A stretch of 64,000 nucleotides of DNA. It comes from an uncultured Lachnospiraceae bacterium (lineage in GTDB: Bacteria > Bacillota > Clostridia > Lachnospirales > Lachnospiraceae). Both the position numbers and the translations under genes were made by a program. How positions within the stretch are numbered: position 1 is the first letter of the stretch; every line of letters begins with the position of its first letter. The notes beneath the pieces were generated by a model that saw only the letters and a list, made by a program, of their open reading frames with translations, ran no database searches and had not been told where the DNA came from. Shown piece by piece: positions 26,572 to 36,195 of this stretch. The stretch is from contig CAJUDX010000002.1 in NCBI GenBank assembly GCA_910584785.1, positions 29,677 to 93,676 of the forward strand, in the 5' to 3' direction.

Positions 26572-26646
26572 AAGAAAAATCATGTGCGAGAAAGGCACAT
26601 AGGAGGATAAGAAAGCAGAAGATGTTCTGTGTTGTTATCGCAACTT

Positions 26647-26735
26647 GTCAGATGGGGTTTGCACCCCATCTGACACAAATAAGTCCTCTTACCCATTGCT
26701 TTCGTATTCACAACTTAGAAGCGGGGACTTATTTG
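26647..26735. repeat. Nested inverted repeats between convergent genes
   Basis: GTCAGATGGGGT (26647-26658) and ACCCCATCTGAC (26663-26674) form a perfect 12-base-pair hairpin with a four-base loop. Directly after it AAATAAGTCC (26677-26686) pairs with GGACTTATTT (26725-26734) across about 38 bases. The block fills the gap between the kinase and deoB 3' ends. It may be a bidirectional terminator or a small dispersed palindromic element. Confidence 0.6.
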
Positions 26736-26746
26736 ATAGGCTAAAG

Positions 26747-27934
26747 TTATTTCAGGTGGTGCAGCAGGGATTCTCCAATCGTTCCCTCCGGCATATTTAT
26801 CCCAAAGTTTTCGGCGACGGTTGCCCCGATTACGGCAAAGGATGACTGATCTTCTATCTTTTTGGAAGCTGTCATGGAGGGCGAATACATCAGCAGGGGA
26901 ACCATCTCCTTGGTGTGGTCGGTTCCCTTAAAGGTCGGGTCATTGCCGTGATCGGCGGTGATCATCAGAAGATCGTCCTCGCGCATTCCCTCAAGGAAGA
27001 TGCCCAGTTTTTCGTCGAATTTCTCCAGCTCTTTTCCGTAGCCTTCAGGATCTCTGCGGTGTCCCCACAAGGCGTCAAAATCAACCAGATTGGTAAAGCA
27101 GAGTCCGCAGAAATCTTTCTTTTGAAGTTCAATCGTCTGCTCCATTCCATGTACGCTGCTCTTGGATTTATAGTATTCGGTAATGCCTTCCCCGTCAAAA
27201 ATATCAACGATTTTTCCCACGCTGATGACATCTTTCTTCCCTTCTTTTAACGCATCCAGCACGGTCTTTTCATAGGGCTTAAGCGCATAATCATGGCGGT
27301 TGGAGGTGCGCTTAAATTCGCCTTTTTTCTTCCCGAGATAAGGACGGGCGATAACTCTTCCCACCTTCCATTCATCCTTCATGGTAAGTTCTCTGGCGAT
27401 TTCGCAGCAGCGGTAAAGTTCCTTGAGATCGAAGGTTTCTTCATTGCCGCAGATCTGTAAAACGGAGTCGGCAGAGGTGTAGACGATCATATGTCCGGTG
27501 GCGATTTCTTCCTCGGCAAGTTCATCTAAAATTTCCGTTCCGCTGGCGGATTTATTCCCGATAACCTTGTGCCCGGTGCGCCTTTCCAGTTCGCCAATCA
27601 GTTCTTTGGGGAAGCCGGTGTCGGTAAAGGTTAAAAACGGCTTGGTAATGTGCAGTCCCATCATCTCCCAGTGCCCGGTCATCGTATCCTTTCCCACGCT
27701 GGCTTCTAAAAGCCGGGCGCAGCACCCCATGGTTTCTTCGGCTTGTCCTGCGTGCGTAAGCGGATGGAGTCGGGTTATTCCCAGTTTCACCAGATGAGGG
27801 ATAGCAAAGGGGTCCATGTGCTGGTCGATGTGACCTAAGGTGTCGCAGCCCTCGTCGTCATAATCCGCTGCATTGGGCATAGCACCGATGCCCAGGGAAT
27901 CAATGACAATAACAAAAATTCGTTTATACTTCAT
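26747..27934 (-). CDS. deoB: Phosphopentomutase
   Basis: Interconverts ribose/deoxyribose 1- and 5-phosphate in nucleoside salvage. Its 395 residues match the family. Alkaline-phosphatase-superfamily metal motifs are clear: VIDSLGIGAMPNA at the N-terminus, the phosphorylated Thr in KDTMTGHWEMMG near residue 85, and the metal ligands in ITADHGNDP and GTDHTKEMVPLL. GGGAGG lies upstream of the ATG. It is a single gene divergent from recQ, with no nucleoside phosphorylase next to it. Confidence 0.96.
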   Translation of the reverse strand: MKYKRIFVIVIDSLGIGAMPNAADYDDEGCDTLGHIDQHMDPFAIPHLVKLGITRLHPLTHAGQAEETMGCCARLLEASVGKDTMTGHWEMMGLHITKPFLTFTDTGFPKELIGELERRTGHKVIGNKSASGTEILDELAEEEIATGHMIVYTSADSVLQICGNEETFDLKELYRCCEIARELTMKDEWKVGRVIARPYLGKKKGEFKRTSNRHDYALKPYEKTVLDALKEGKKDVISVGKIVDIFDGEGITEYYKSKSSVHGMEQTIELQKKDFCGLCFTNLVDFDALWGHRRDPEGYGKELEKFDEKLGIFLEGMREDDLLMITADHGNDPTFKGTDHTKEMVPLLMYSPSMTASKKIEDQSSFAVIGATVAENFGINMPEGTIGESLLHHLK

Positions 27935-28055
27935 GATTGTACCTCCCGTTTTACAATAATTTTAATACTTGCTTTTGTTTTTGCCCGTGTTAAAATTATA
28001 GCATAGGAAAAGGAAAAATAAAAGGATGAAAAATAAAAGAGGAAATGGATAGAGA

Positions 28056-29969
28056 ATGGATAAGGATGCTATGGATAAATATGAGATTTTAAAGAAATAT
28101 TTTGGCTATGACAGCTTTCGCGAGGCGCAGGAAGCTTTAATTGACAGTATATTAGAGGGCAGGGATACCCTGGGAATTATGCCGACAGGGGCAGGAAAGT
28201 CACTGTGTTATCAGATTCCTGCGCTGCTGATGGACGGGATCACCCTGGTGATTTCTCCCCTGATTTCCCTGATGAAGGACCAGGTGGGAAGTTTAAATCA
28301 GGCGGGAATCCATGCGGCATTTTTAAACAGTTCGCTGACCATGAATCAGTATTATAAGGCGCTGAGTTTTGCCAGACAGGGGCGGTATCCGATTATCTAT
28401 GTGGCGCCGGAACGGCTGGTGACGGAGGAATTTCTGGACTTTGCCTTAAACAGTAGGATTGCCATGGTGGCGGTGGATGAGGCACACTGTGTATCGCAGT
28501 GGGGGCAGGATTTTCGCCCAAGTTATTTAAAGATACTGGAGTTTGTGGAAAAACTTCCCAAACGCCCGATTATCAGCGCTTTTACCGCGACGGCGACGAA
28601 GGAGGTTCGCGATGATATTCTGGATATTTTACAGCTGCAAAATCCTACGGTGCTGACGACAGGATTTGACCGGAATAATTTGTATTTTGCGGTAAAGACG
28701 GTGAAGGATCGGTATAAGGCGGTGCGGGATTATCTTTCCCAGCATAAGGGGGAGAGCGGGATTATCTACTGCCTGACCAGGAAGCATGTGGAAGAGGTCT
28801 GCGAACGACTGATAAAAGAAGGGTTTATGGTGAACCGATACCATGCGGGTTTAAGCGATGAAGAGCGGCAGAAAAACCAGGATGATTTTATCTATGACCG
28901 GGTGCAGGTTATCTGCGCCACGTCCGCATTTGGCATGGGGATCGACAAATCGAACGTGCGTTTTGTTCTGCATTACGGGATGCCGAAAAATATCGAATCC
29001 TATTATCAGGAAGCGGGGCGAGCAGGGCGTGACGGGGAGCCGGCGGAGTGCATTTTGTATTATGCGGGACAGGATGTGATTACCAATCAGTATTTTATCG
29101 ACTATAATCAGGACAACCAGGAACTGGACGAGCTGACGCGGCGATTTGTAATGGAGAGGGATCAGGAGCGGCTGAAAAAGATGACCTTTTACTGCTTTAC
29201 AAATGAGTGTCTTAGGGATTATATCCTGCGCTACTTTGGGGAGTATGGAGCCAGCTACTGCAATAACTGTTCCAATTGTTTAACACAATTTGAAACCGTG
29301 GATGTGACCGAAGCGGCACGGGCAATCTTAGGCTGCGTGGAGAGCAGCAGACAGAGGTATGGGACAACGGTGATTATCGATACGCTGCACGGGGCAAACA
29401 CCGCAAAAATACGCAGTTACCGGATGAATGAGAACCCTTACTATGGGAAGCTTGCGAAAGAGCCGGTTTACCGGCTGCGGAAGATTTTGCAGCATTTGCA
29501 AGTGGAAGAATATCTTCTGGTGACGAATGATGAGTATGCCATTGTAAAGCTTACAGTGAAATCTAGGGAAATATTGCTGGAAAATAAAGAGGTAAAAATG
29601 AAGATGGCAAAGGAACAGGAAGGTGAAAAAGCGTTCGGGAAAAAGGATAAGCAGGGGGATAAATGGGGAAGCAAAACCGGTAATAAACGGTCAGGAAGCA
29701 GCAAAAATATGCAGCGTGCGGCAGGTATTTTTGGAGATTCGTTTGGCGAGGAAGAGGAGAATTTATTTACGAAACTCAGAAATCTTCGGACAGAAATTGC
29801 CCGGGAAGAGAAGGTTCCGCCCTATATCGTATTTTCCGATAAAACCCTGACGCACATGTGCCTGCTGAAGCCAAAGACGAAGGAAGAGATGCTTAAGGTG
29901 TCGGGGGTTGGGGAGTTTAAGTTTGAGAAGTATGGGGAGAGATTTTTGGCGTGTATTCAATTCATTTAA
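28056..29969 (+). CDS. recQ: ATP-dependent DNA helicase RecQ
   Basis: 3'-5' DNA helicase of recombination and fork repair, 637 residues. Motif I is MPTGAGKSLCYQ near residue 41, motif II is the DEAH box AVDEAHCVSQWG, and motif VI is QEAGRAGRDGEP. A zinc-binding set (Cys in LRDYILRYFG region, then CNNCSNC) marks the RecQ-Ct domain, followed by a winged helix and an HRDC domain (about 560-637) joined by a lysine-rich linker. Divergent from deoB; no LexA-type box was seen in the 120-base spacer. Confidence 0.95.
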   Translation: MDKDAMDKYEILKKYFGYDSFREAQEALIDSILEGRDTLGIMPTGAGKSLCYQIPALLMDGITLVISPLISLMKDQVGSLNQAGIHAAFLNSSLTMNQYYKALSFARQGRYPIIYVAPERLVTEEFLDFALNSRIAMVAVDEAHCVSQWGQDFRPSYLKILEFVEKLPKRPIISAFTATATKEVRDDILDILQLQNPTVLTTGFDRNNLYFAVKTVKDRYKAVRDYLSQHKGESGIIYCLTRKHVEEVCERLIKEGFMVNRYHAGLSDEERQKNQDDFIYDRVQVICATSAFGMGIDKSNVRFVLHYGMPKNIESYYQEAGRAGRDGEPAECILYYAGQDVITNQYFIDYNQDNQELDELTRRFVMERDQERLKKMTFYCFTNECLRDYILRYFGEYGASYCNNCSNCLTQFETVDVTEAARAILGCVESSRQRYGTTVIIDTLHGANTAKIRSYRMNENPYYGKLAKEPVYRLRKILQHLQVEEYLLVTNDEYAIVKLTVKSREILLENKEVKMKMAKEQEGEKAFGKKDKQGDKWGSKTGNKRSGSSKNMQRAAGIFGDSFGEEEENLFTKLRNLRTEIAREEKVPPYIVFSDKTLTHMCLLKPKTKEEMLKVSGVGEFKFEKYGERFLACIQFI

Positions 29970-30145
29970 GGATAAATTTTGCTCTGTTTATCCCTTCTTT
30001 TGCGCTTATCGGCGGTAGGAATTGCTGTAAATCACAAAAAATTATCCTATACATCCCACTGGATTTTCTATAAAATAAGAGTAAGTTGTGGGCAGGGCAC
30101 AACGCAGATTCCGGGAAGTCAGGATGAAAAGAAGGAGGAAAGGTC

Positions 30146-31648
30146 ATGTTCCGGTTGATGATTGCGGATGATGAGGATGCAGAGCGCATGGGGATCAATT
30201 TTCTGCTGAATAAGTTCGGCTACAGGTTTACTATCCGGGAAGCATCGGACGGGATGGAGGCGCTTCGCGGGCTTGAGGATTTTCCGGCAGATATTTTACT
30301 AACGGACGTTAAGATGCCGTTTCTGGATGGAATTGGCCTGGCGGCGAAGGTAAGGGAGAAGTATCCTGAAATACAAATTATTTTTTTCAGCGGCTATGAT
30401 GATTTTGAATACGTAAAGCAGGCATTGTCCTTGCAGGCCGTGGATTATATCCTAAAGCCGGTGGACCCTGCGGAGTTTCAGCGGGTGATTGGACGGGCAG
30501 TGAAGCTTTTACAAGAGAAGGAAACGACAGTTCAGAATACCGGCGTTTTAAAAAGCTATGTGATAACCCGGCTGTTAAATCAGGTATCCTATGAAAAGCT
30601 TGTCCAGGAGAATGGGGAAGGGCAGCTTTTGTTCTTAAAGGAATACACCCGGCTGATTCTGATTGAGTTTGAGGAGGATGTATTTGGAAATGTGATTTCG
30701 GATATCAAGGCGTTTTGCAGCCTGGTTAAAGGTGCCATTCCCGGCAGTTTTGACTTTCTGGATTTGACACCTTCTCAAGGCGTGTTTTTTCTTAAGGCAG
30801 AGAATCTGGAAGAGAAGCACGTGCAGGAACTGGCCCGCTGCATTCACCTTATCGTGGGCAAGGAGTACCAGAAGAAATGCTATCTGGCTGTCAGCGCCAG
30901 GATCGGAGAAGCAGAAGGAATCGGGAATGCTTACCGTCAGGCAGAGCAGAATCTGGAGGAGCGTTTTTTTTACCAGGACAGCTATATCTATCCCCGTAGG
31001 AGTCTGGAACAGACAGAAACGGAGAAAATCAGTGACGGGCAGCTTTTGCAGGCCATTGAAAAGGATGTGGCTTGTCATGACAGCTATAGTCTTCGCCGGA
31101 ACGTGGAGATTCTTCTGAATGTGTGCAGAAATAACGGATTTCAGTCCTATATCTATACTCGGTTTGTATGTGCTAATCTGATAAAAATTTTGGCAAAGGA
31201 ACTTTCAGGCAGCGGAGAACGCTTGGCTGATCTGGTAGAAAGGATTTATGCCTGCTCGAATTTTTCTGGTCTGGAAGCAGAAATCTGGCAGGTGACCAGG
31301 GAACTGGAAGAACGGTTTCAGACTGCCGAGGACTCGCCAAAGCGCACGATTGCCATGGTGGAGCAGTATATCAAAGAACATTATCATGAGCCGTTAAGCC
31401 TGGATCTTCTGGCAGAGAAAGCCTTTCGGACACCGCATTATCTGAGCAGTATTTTTATTCAGGAAAAGGGAATTGGGATTAATAAATACATAAAAAACGT
31501 AAGAATGGAAAAGGCAAGGGAACTTTTAAAGGGAACCAATATGAAAATCAGCGATATCTGTGAGCAGGTCGGTTATGGGAGTGTTTCTTATTTCTGCCGC
31601 AGCTTTCGGAATGAATATGGGGTGACGCCGGAGCAGTACCGGCACTGA
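30146..31648 (+). CDS. AraC-family response regulator (YesN-like)
   Basis: A 500-residue regulator with an N-terminal receiver domain (IADDEDAERMG; phospho-Asp in ILLTDVKMPFLDG near residue 54; the conserved Lys in YILKPVDP), a long middle region, and a C-terminal AraC-type double helix-turn-helix (about 400-500, ending SYFCRSFRNEYGVTPEQYR). AAGGAGGAAAGG precedes the ATG. Together with the kinase gene directly downstream it forms the kind of pair that senses an extracellular sugar and activates the adjacent transporter and hydrolase genes. Confidence 0.9.
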   Translation: MFRLMIADDEDAERMGINFLLNKFGYRFTIREASDGMEALRGLEDFPADILLTDVKMPFLDGIGLAAKVREKYPEIQIIFFSGYDDFEYVKQALSLQAVDYILKPVDPAEFQRVIGRAVKLLQEKETTVQNTGVLKSYVITRLLNQVSYEKLVQENGEGQLLFLKEYTRLILIEFEEDVFGNVISDIKAFCSLVKGAIPGSFDFLDLTPSQGVFFLKAENLEEKHVQELARCIHLIVGKEYQKKCYLAVSARIGEAEGIGNAYRQAEQNLEERFFYQDSYIYPRRSLEQTETEKISDGQLLQAIEKDVACHDSYSLRRNVEILLNVCRNNGFQSYIYTRFVCANLIKILAKELSGSGERLADLVERIYACSNFSGLEAEIWQVTRELEERFQTAEDSPKRTIAMVEQYIKEHYHEPLSLDLLAEKAFRTPHYLSSIFIQEKGIGINKYIKNVRMEKARELLKGTNMKISDICEQVGYGSVSYFCRSFRNEYGVTPEQYRH

Positions 31649-31718
31649 AGATTTATCGGAAGCATTTGCTGAAATGATAGAGAGTTTTATAAATGCCCGG
31701 TATAAAATGGAGGAAAAA

Positions 31719-33410
31719 ATGTCAGGTGCAGGAAAATGGTATAAGAACCTTGTATTTCGGAAAAAGGTGTTTTTAAGCCATCTGGCAGTGAGCCTGATTC
31801 CGGTGGTGATTTTAGGGGTATTTTGCTACCTGCAGACAAGAAGCCTTCTGATTCGGCGGGAAAGGGAGGTTTTGAGGGAAACACTGGAACAGACCGTGCT
31901 TCGGATGGATGCGTCGCTGGAAAACTATCAGCATGTGATGGAAAACCTGGTCTGGGATGTCAATATCGGAAAAGCTTTGGATCAGCAGTACCAGAACAAT
32001 CTGGAAATGTACTGCGTCTACCGGGATGTGATTGACCCGGCGGTGCGCCAGATGAAGCTTTTAAATCCCCAGATAAAAAAATTAACCATCTACAGTTCCA
32101 ACAAAACGCTGTATCCCCACGGGGATATTCTTCGGAAAGTGCAGGAGGCGTCGTGGCTTGAACTTTCGGGTGAGGATTACAAGGTGCACTGGAAGGCGGA
32201 TGAAAGCGGGGTTTTGGAACTGTACTGCAAGATTTACGGGGAGGACAAACATAATCTCCATGTTGTCTATATGGAACTGGACTATTCCAGGGTGTTTGGC
32301 TGGCTGTCCGGGCTGTTTGAAACTAATTACGGCGTAATGATTGCCAACGGAGGGGCATCACCAGCCTATTCCTTTGCGACTTCTGCTGATGAACACGGCG
32401 GGAGTGCTCTGACGCTTTCGGATCTGAACTGCGGAGCGGCATGTCTGGGCGACTATGTACTTGAACAGCGGGAGATTCCGGCAAATCACTGGAAGGTTTA
32501 TCTTTACCGTCCAGTGAAAGCCGTTTCCTCATCGGCGCTCAGCATTACCTTTTTGATTGTGATTGCAGTGGGAATCTGCCTGTTCATCATTCTGGCTGTC
32601 AGTGCCCTGCTGGCGAAAACCATGGTGCAGCCCTTAACCCGGCTGATTCAGAACATTGACCAGATTGCCGGGGAAAACTTAGAGGTTGTGGTCTGGGAGG
32701 AATCGCAGGATGAAATCGGACATTTGATCCAGAGCTTTTCCCGGATGATGGATCGGATTCACTATCTGGTCAATGAGGTGTATAAAAATAAAATTGCCCG
32801 GCAGGAATATGAAATGAAGATGCTGCAGGCACAGATTAACCCGCATTTTCTGTATAACAGCCTTTCTCTGATTAACTGGAAGGCCATCATGGCAGACCAG
32901 ACGGAAATCAGTGAAATGGCACAGCTTTTATCGACCTTTTACCGGACGACCTTAAATAAGGGAAAGAGTGTAACTACAGTAAAGGGAGAGTGGGATAATA
33001 CCTGTTCCTATATTCGGATTCAAAGCATTATGCATTCGGGAAAGTTTGATGTTGAGCAGCATGTGGAAGCGTCCATGATGGACTGCGAAATGTTAAATTT
33101 AATCCTCCAGCCCTTAGTTGAAAATGCCATCGGTCACGGTCTGGATCATAAAGAGGGGAATGGAAAAAAGAAGCTGTGGGTGTCTGGACGGGAAGCTGGG
33201 GATGTGCTGGAGTTTGAGGTAAAGGATAACGGATGCGGAATCCCCGAAGAGGACATTGAGGCTGTGCTGCATACACAGACAAAGGGCTACGGGCTTTCGA
33301 ATGTTAATCACCGGATAAAACTGTATTATGGCGAGGCTTACGGGCTGCAGATGGAAAGCCGGTTAGGGGAAGGAACAAGGGTATTGGTGAGGATTCCTAA
33401 AAAAAATTAA
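31719..33410 (+). CDS. Sensor histidine kinase (YesM-like)
   Basis: Membrane sensor kinase, about 563 residues. One transmembrane segment near the N-terminus, a large extracellular sensor, a second segment (about 265-290), HAMP, then a His_kinase domain with the phospho-His in QINPHFLYNSL and an ATPase domain with DNGCGIPEED and GLSNVNHR. GGAGG is well placed for ATG 31719; the frame starts 15 codons earlier at 31674 with a weaker site. An in-frame ATG also lies 12 bases upstream. Pairs with the YesN-like regulator. Confidence 0.9.
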   Translation: MSGAGKWYKNLVFRKKVFLSHLAVSLIPVVILGVFCYLQTRSLLIRREREVLRETLEQTVLRMDASLENYQHVMENLVWDVNIGKALDQQYQNNLEMYCVYRDVIDPAVRQMKLLNPQIKKLTIYSSNKTLYPHGDILRKVQEASWLELSGEDYKVHWKADESGVLELYCKIYGEDKHNLHVVYMELDYSRVFGWLSGLFETNYGVMIANGGASPAYSFATSADEHGGSALTLSDLNCGAACLGDYVLEQREIPANHWKVYLYRPVKAVSSSALSITFLIVIAVGICLFIILAVSALLAKTMVQPLTRLIQNIDQIAGENLEVVVWEESQDEIGHLIQSFSRMMDRIHYLVNEVYKNKIARQEYEMKMLQAQINPHFLYNSLSLINWKAIMADQTEISEMAQLLSTFYRTTLNKGKSVTTVKGEWDNTCSYIRIQSIMHSGKFDVEQHVEASMMDCEMLNLILQPLVENAIGHGLDHKEGNGKKKLWVSGREAGDVLEFEVKDNGCGIPEEDIEAVLHTQTKGYGLSNVNHRIKLYYGEAYGLQMESRLGEGTRVLVRIPKKN

Positions 33411-33428
33411 CCTGTTAATCGCTTGGTG

Positions 33429-33467
33429 AAAAAATACCGGAAAAAGTAATATAAACCGGTATTTTTT
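33429..33467. terminator. Perfect-stem terminator after the kinase gene
   Basis: AAAAAATACCGG (33429-33440) and CCGGTATTTTTT (33456-33467) are exact inverse complements with a 15-base loop, giving T-runs in both directions. Confidence 0.85.
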
Positions 33468-33471
33468 GTCG

Positions 33472-33500
33472 TTTACGTGAAAAAACCCATTGTCTATAAT
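33472..33500 (+). promoter_or_regulatory. Promoter of the glycan-importer operon
   Basis: TTTACG (33472-33477), a 17-base spacer, then consensus TATAAT (33495-33500), about 80 bases before the binding-protein gene and just past the kinase terminator. This suggests the YesN-type regulator acts here. Confidence 0.6.
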
Positions 33501-33581
33501 AAAAATATAAAGAAATCGGATGATAAGAAAGATGCAGATTTATGATTTTGAGGATTCGTAAAGGACAGGAGGATTCAGGTT

Positions 33582-35276
33582 ATGAAGGGATATGGTATAA
33601 GGTGGTGTGCCGCAGGGCTGGCAGCATGTCTTTTGGCAGCGGGGCTTGTTGGCTGCGGAAAAGATGGCACAGGAAATGAAGATCCGGTTGCAGCAGAAGA
33701 CGGGGTGATGGGAAGTTATCAGCAGGAACTGGAGTGCTCCATGGGGAGGCGAACCCTGGCAAATCCTAAGTTTCCCGAAGGGGACAGCTATGAGGATAAT
33801 GCCTATACCCGCTATGTGGCGGAAAAGTTAAATATTCGGATTCGGGATGAGTTTGAGGCAAACGGGGAGGATTATGACCGGCAGGTATCGCTGGCGATTG
33901 CTTCCGGGGAACTGCCGGATGCGCTCTTTATCGGCTCAAAGGATATCCTGGATGAACTGGTGGAAAATGACCTGATAGAAGATCTGACAGATGTCTATGC
34001 GGACTATGCCAGCGATTATATTAAAGGAATTTATGATTCCTATGACGGACGCTGCCTGGATACAGCGACCTATGACGGGCGGCTGATGGCTATTCCGGGA
34101 ACCAACTTAGATAGTGCGCCCTGCGTGGCCTATGTGCGTCAGGACTGGCTGGATAAAACCGGGCTCAGCGTGGACGTGGACGGCGATCACTGCCTGACCA
34201 TCGATGAACTGGAACTTATCGGAAAAACATTTCTGGAGCAGGACCCGGGAGAATCGGGGAATCCGGTGGGGATGGCTTTTGTGCCTTATCTGACAGCGGA
34301 TGACTACGGCGGCAGCGGTTATACGATTAATGCTGTGACCTCTGCCTTTCACGCTTTTCCCAAGCTTTGGATTAAGGACGAGAGCGGAAAGGTGATTTAC
34401 GGCTCTGCGGCACCGGAAATGAAGGAAACGCTGGGGCAGCTGGCAGCATGGTTTGAGGAGGGAATTTTAGACCCACAGTTTGGAACGAGAACCTGGGATG
34501 ATATTACGGCGCTTTTGACCAATAACCAGCTTGGTATCGCCTTCGGGCCGTGGCACATCCCCGACTGGCTGTTAAATAATGTAAAGGGGATGAATCCAGA
34601 GGCGGAGTTTTCGGCATTTACCATTTGCGACGAAGAGGGGAAGGTAAATGTCGCCCACAGCAATGCAGGAAGCGGCTATATGGTGGTGCGCAAGGGTTAT
34701 TCCAACCCGGAAGTTATTGTTAAGATGCTGAATTTGTTTTTTGACGATATTGTAAATCACACGGCACTGGAAACAGAGGCACCGGAAGTAGCGGCCTATA
34801 TCAGCCAGGGCGTGGATAACTCGGCAAGGCCATTCCAGGTGGAAGTTAATGCCTATACTTCGCTTTTAGATGATTATGCGGATATTAAGGGCTGCTTAAA
34901 CGGGGAAATCACCGTGGAAGAAGTCCACACGGCAGAGTCCAAAAGTATTGTTGAGGCCATTAAACGCCTTCAGGCAGGAGGAGAAACAGAGGTTAATGAC
35001 TGGGCAAAGTACACATCTCGTATGGGTGGGATTGAACTGATTGAAAGTCTGACCAAGAAGGAGCAGTTTAACTGGGAAACGCCAGTGTTCCGGGGAACCA
35101 CGGAAACGATGAAAAAGAGCAGCGCAAGCCTTGGAAAGATGGAAGAGGAAGTATTTGTCGGCATCGTGACCGGTTCGGTTCCGCTTGATGATTTTGATAG
35201 CTTTGTGGAAGATTGGAAAGCCCAGGGCGGTGAGGCGATTACCGCAGAGATTGAGGAGGTGCTTGGCGGTGAGTAA
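33582..35276 (+). CDS. Sugar ABC transporter substrate-binding lipoprotein (LplA/YtcQ-like)
   Basis: Extracellular family 1-type solute-binding protein, 564 residues, with a lipobox (AAGLVGCGK, Cys near residue 25). Features are the NAYTRYVAEKLNIRI and LAIASGELPDALF segments early in the mature protein and repeated aromatic patches suited to glycan binding. It resembles LplA/YtcQ proteins that import oligosaccharides with LplB- and LplC-type permeases, which follow directly. Its last seven bases overlap the permease start. Confidence 0.9.
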   Translation: MKGYGIRWCAAGLAACLLAAGLVGCGKDGTGNEDPVAAEDGVMGSYQQELECSMGRRTLANPKFPEGDSYEDNAYTRYVAEKLNIRIRDEFEANGEDYDRQVSLAIASGELPDALFIGSKDILDELVENDLIEDLTDVYADYASDYIKGIYDSYDGRCLDTATYDGRLMAIPGTNLDSAPCVAYVRQDWLDKTGLSVDVDGDHCLTIDELELIGKTFLEQDPGESGNPVGMAFVPYLTADDYGGSGYTINAVTSAFHAFPKLWIKDESGKVIYGSAAPEMKETLGQLAAWFEEGILDPQFGTRTWDDITALLTNNQLGIAFGPWHIPDWLLNNVKGMNPEAEFSAFTICDEEGKVNVAHSNAGSGYMVVRKGYSNPEVIVKMLNLFFDDIVNHTALETEAPEVAAYISQGVDNSARPFQVEVNAYTSLLDDYADIKGCLNGEITVEEVHTAESKSIVEAIKRLQAGGETEVNDWAKYTSRMGGIELIESLTKKEQFNWETPVFRGTTETMKKSSASLGKMEEEVFVGIVTGSVPLDDFDSFVEDWKAQGGEAITAEIEEVLGGE

Positions 35277-36183
35277 GGAAAAATCTCAGCACAGAGGGGG
35301 GATGGGAACCCAGGCGATGTTTCATCTGATGATGCTTCCAGGCATGGCGTTCGTGGCAGTTTTTTGTTTCGTTCCCATGGTGGGTATCGTTATGGCTTTT
35401 CAGGATTATGTACCGGCAAAGGGAATCCTTAAGTCGAAATTTGTAGGGCTGGAACATTTTAAGTATATGATGGAACTGCCGGATATCGTGCAGATATTTA
35501 CCAATACGCTGGTAATTGCGGTGGGAAAAATTATCCTGGGAACCCTGATGGCGATTGTATTTGCTATTTTATTAAATGAAATCCGGGTAAAGTTTTTAAA
35601 AAAGACAATCCAGACGATTGTGTATCTTCCGCATTTTTTATCCTGGGTTGTCCTGGCGGCGGTTGTGGTGAATATGGTGAACTTAGACGGACCGGTGAAT
35701 CAGTTTATCGCGGCTCTGGGTCTGGAAAAGATTAATTTTCTGGGAAGTAATACCTGGTTTCGCCCGATGATTATTGCCACCGATGTGTGGAAGGAGTTCG
35801 GCTATAATTCCATCGTCTATCTGGCGGCGATTACCGCCATTGATCCGGGACTTCACGAGGCGGCAGCCATGGACGGGGCGACCTGGTGGAAGAGGGTGTG
35901 GCATATCACCCTTCCCGGAATGCTTCCCATTATTCTCTTAATGGCGGCAATGAGTTTAAGCAGTATATTAAGTGCAGGTTTTGACCAGATTTACAACCTG
36001 TATTCGCCCATGGTTTACAAGACCGGCGATGTTCTGGATACCTATGTGTACCGGATGGGTCTGATCAGCAGGCAGTACAGCTTTTCTACGGCAGTAGGGC
36101 TTTTGCGGTCGGTGGTTGGTTTGATTTTAATGGTAATGGCAAATGAACTTTCCAAGCGGTTTACGGAGCGGAAGATCTTTTAA
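35269..36183 (+). CDS. Sugar ABC transporter permease (LplB-like)
   Basis: Six-helix permease, about 304 residues. The GTG at 35269 has GGAGG (35255-35259) correctly placed and overlaps the end of the binding-protein gene; the frame is open further upstream, inside that gene, but there is no start signal there. The MalF-type EAA loop is DPGLHEAAAMDGATWWKRVWHITLP. No ATPase gene exists in the locus, as is usual for importers that share an MsmK-like ATPase. Confidence 0.9.
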   Translation: MSKEKSQHRGGMGTQAMFHLMMLPGMAFVAVFCFVPMVGIVMAFQDYVPAKGILKSKFVGLEHFKYMMELPDIVQIFTNTLVIAVGKIILGTLMAIVFAILLNEIRVKFLKKTIQTIVYLPHFLSWVVLAAVVVNMVNLDGPVNQFIAALGLEKINFLGSNTWFRPMIIATDVWKEFGYNSIVYLAAITAIDPGLHEAAAMDGATWWKRVWHITLPGMLPIILLMAAMSLSSILSAGFDQIYNLYSPMVYKTGDVLDTYVYRMGLISRQYSFSTAVGLLRSVVGLILMVMANELSKRFTERKIF

Positions 36184-36195
36184 GGAGGCAGGGGG

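Noticed and set aside
26645..26845. 66-codon frame across the nested inverted repeats
   Set aside because: Runs into the 3' end of deoB on the opposite strand and is made mostly of repeat sequence.
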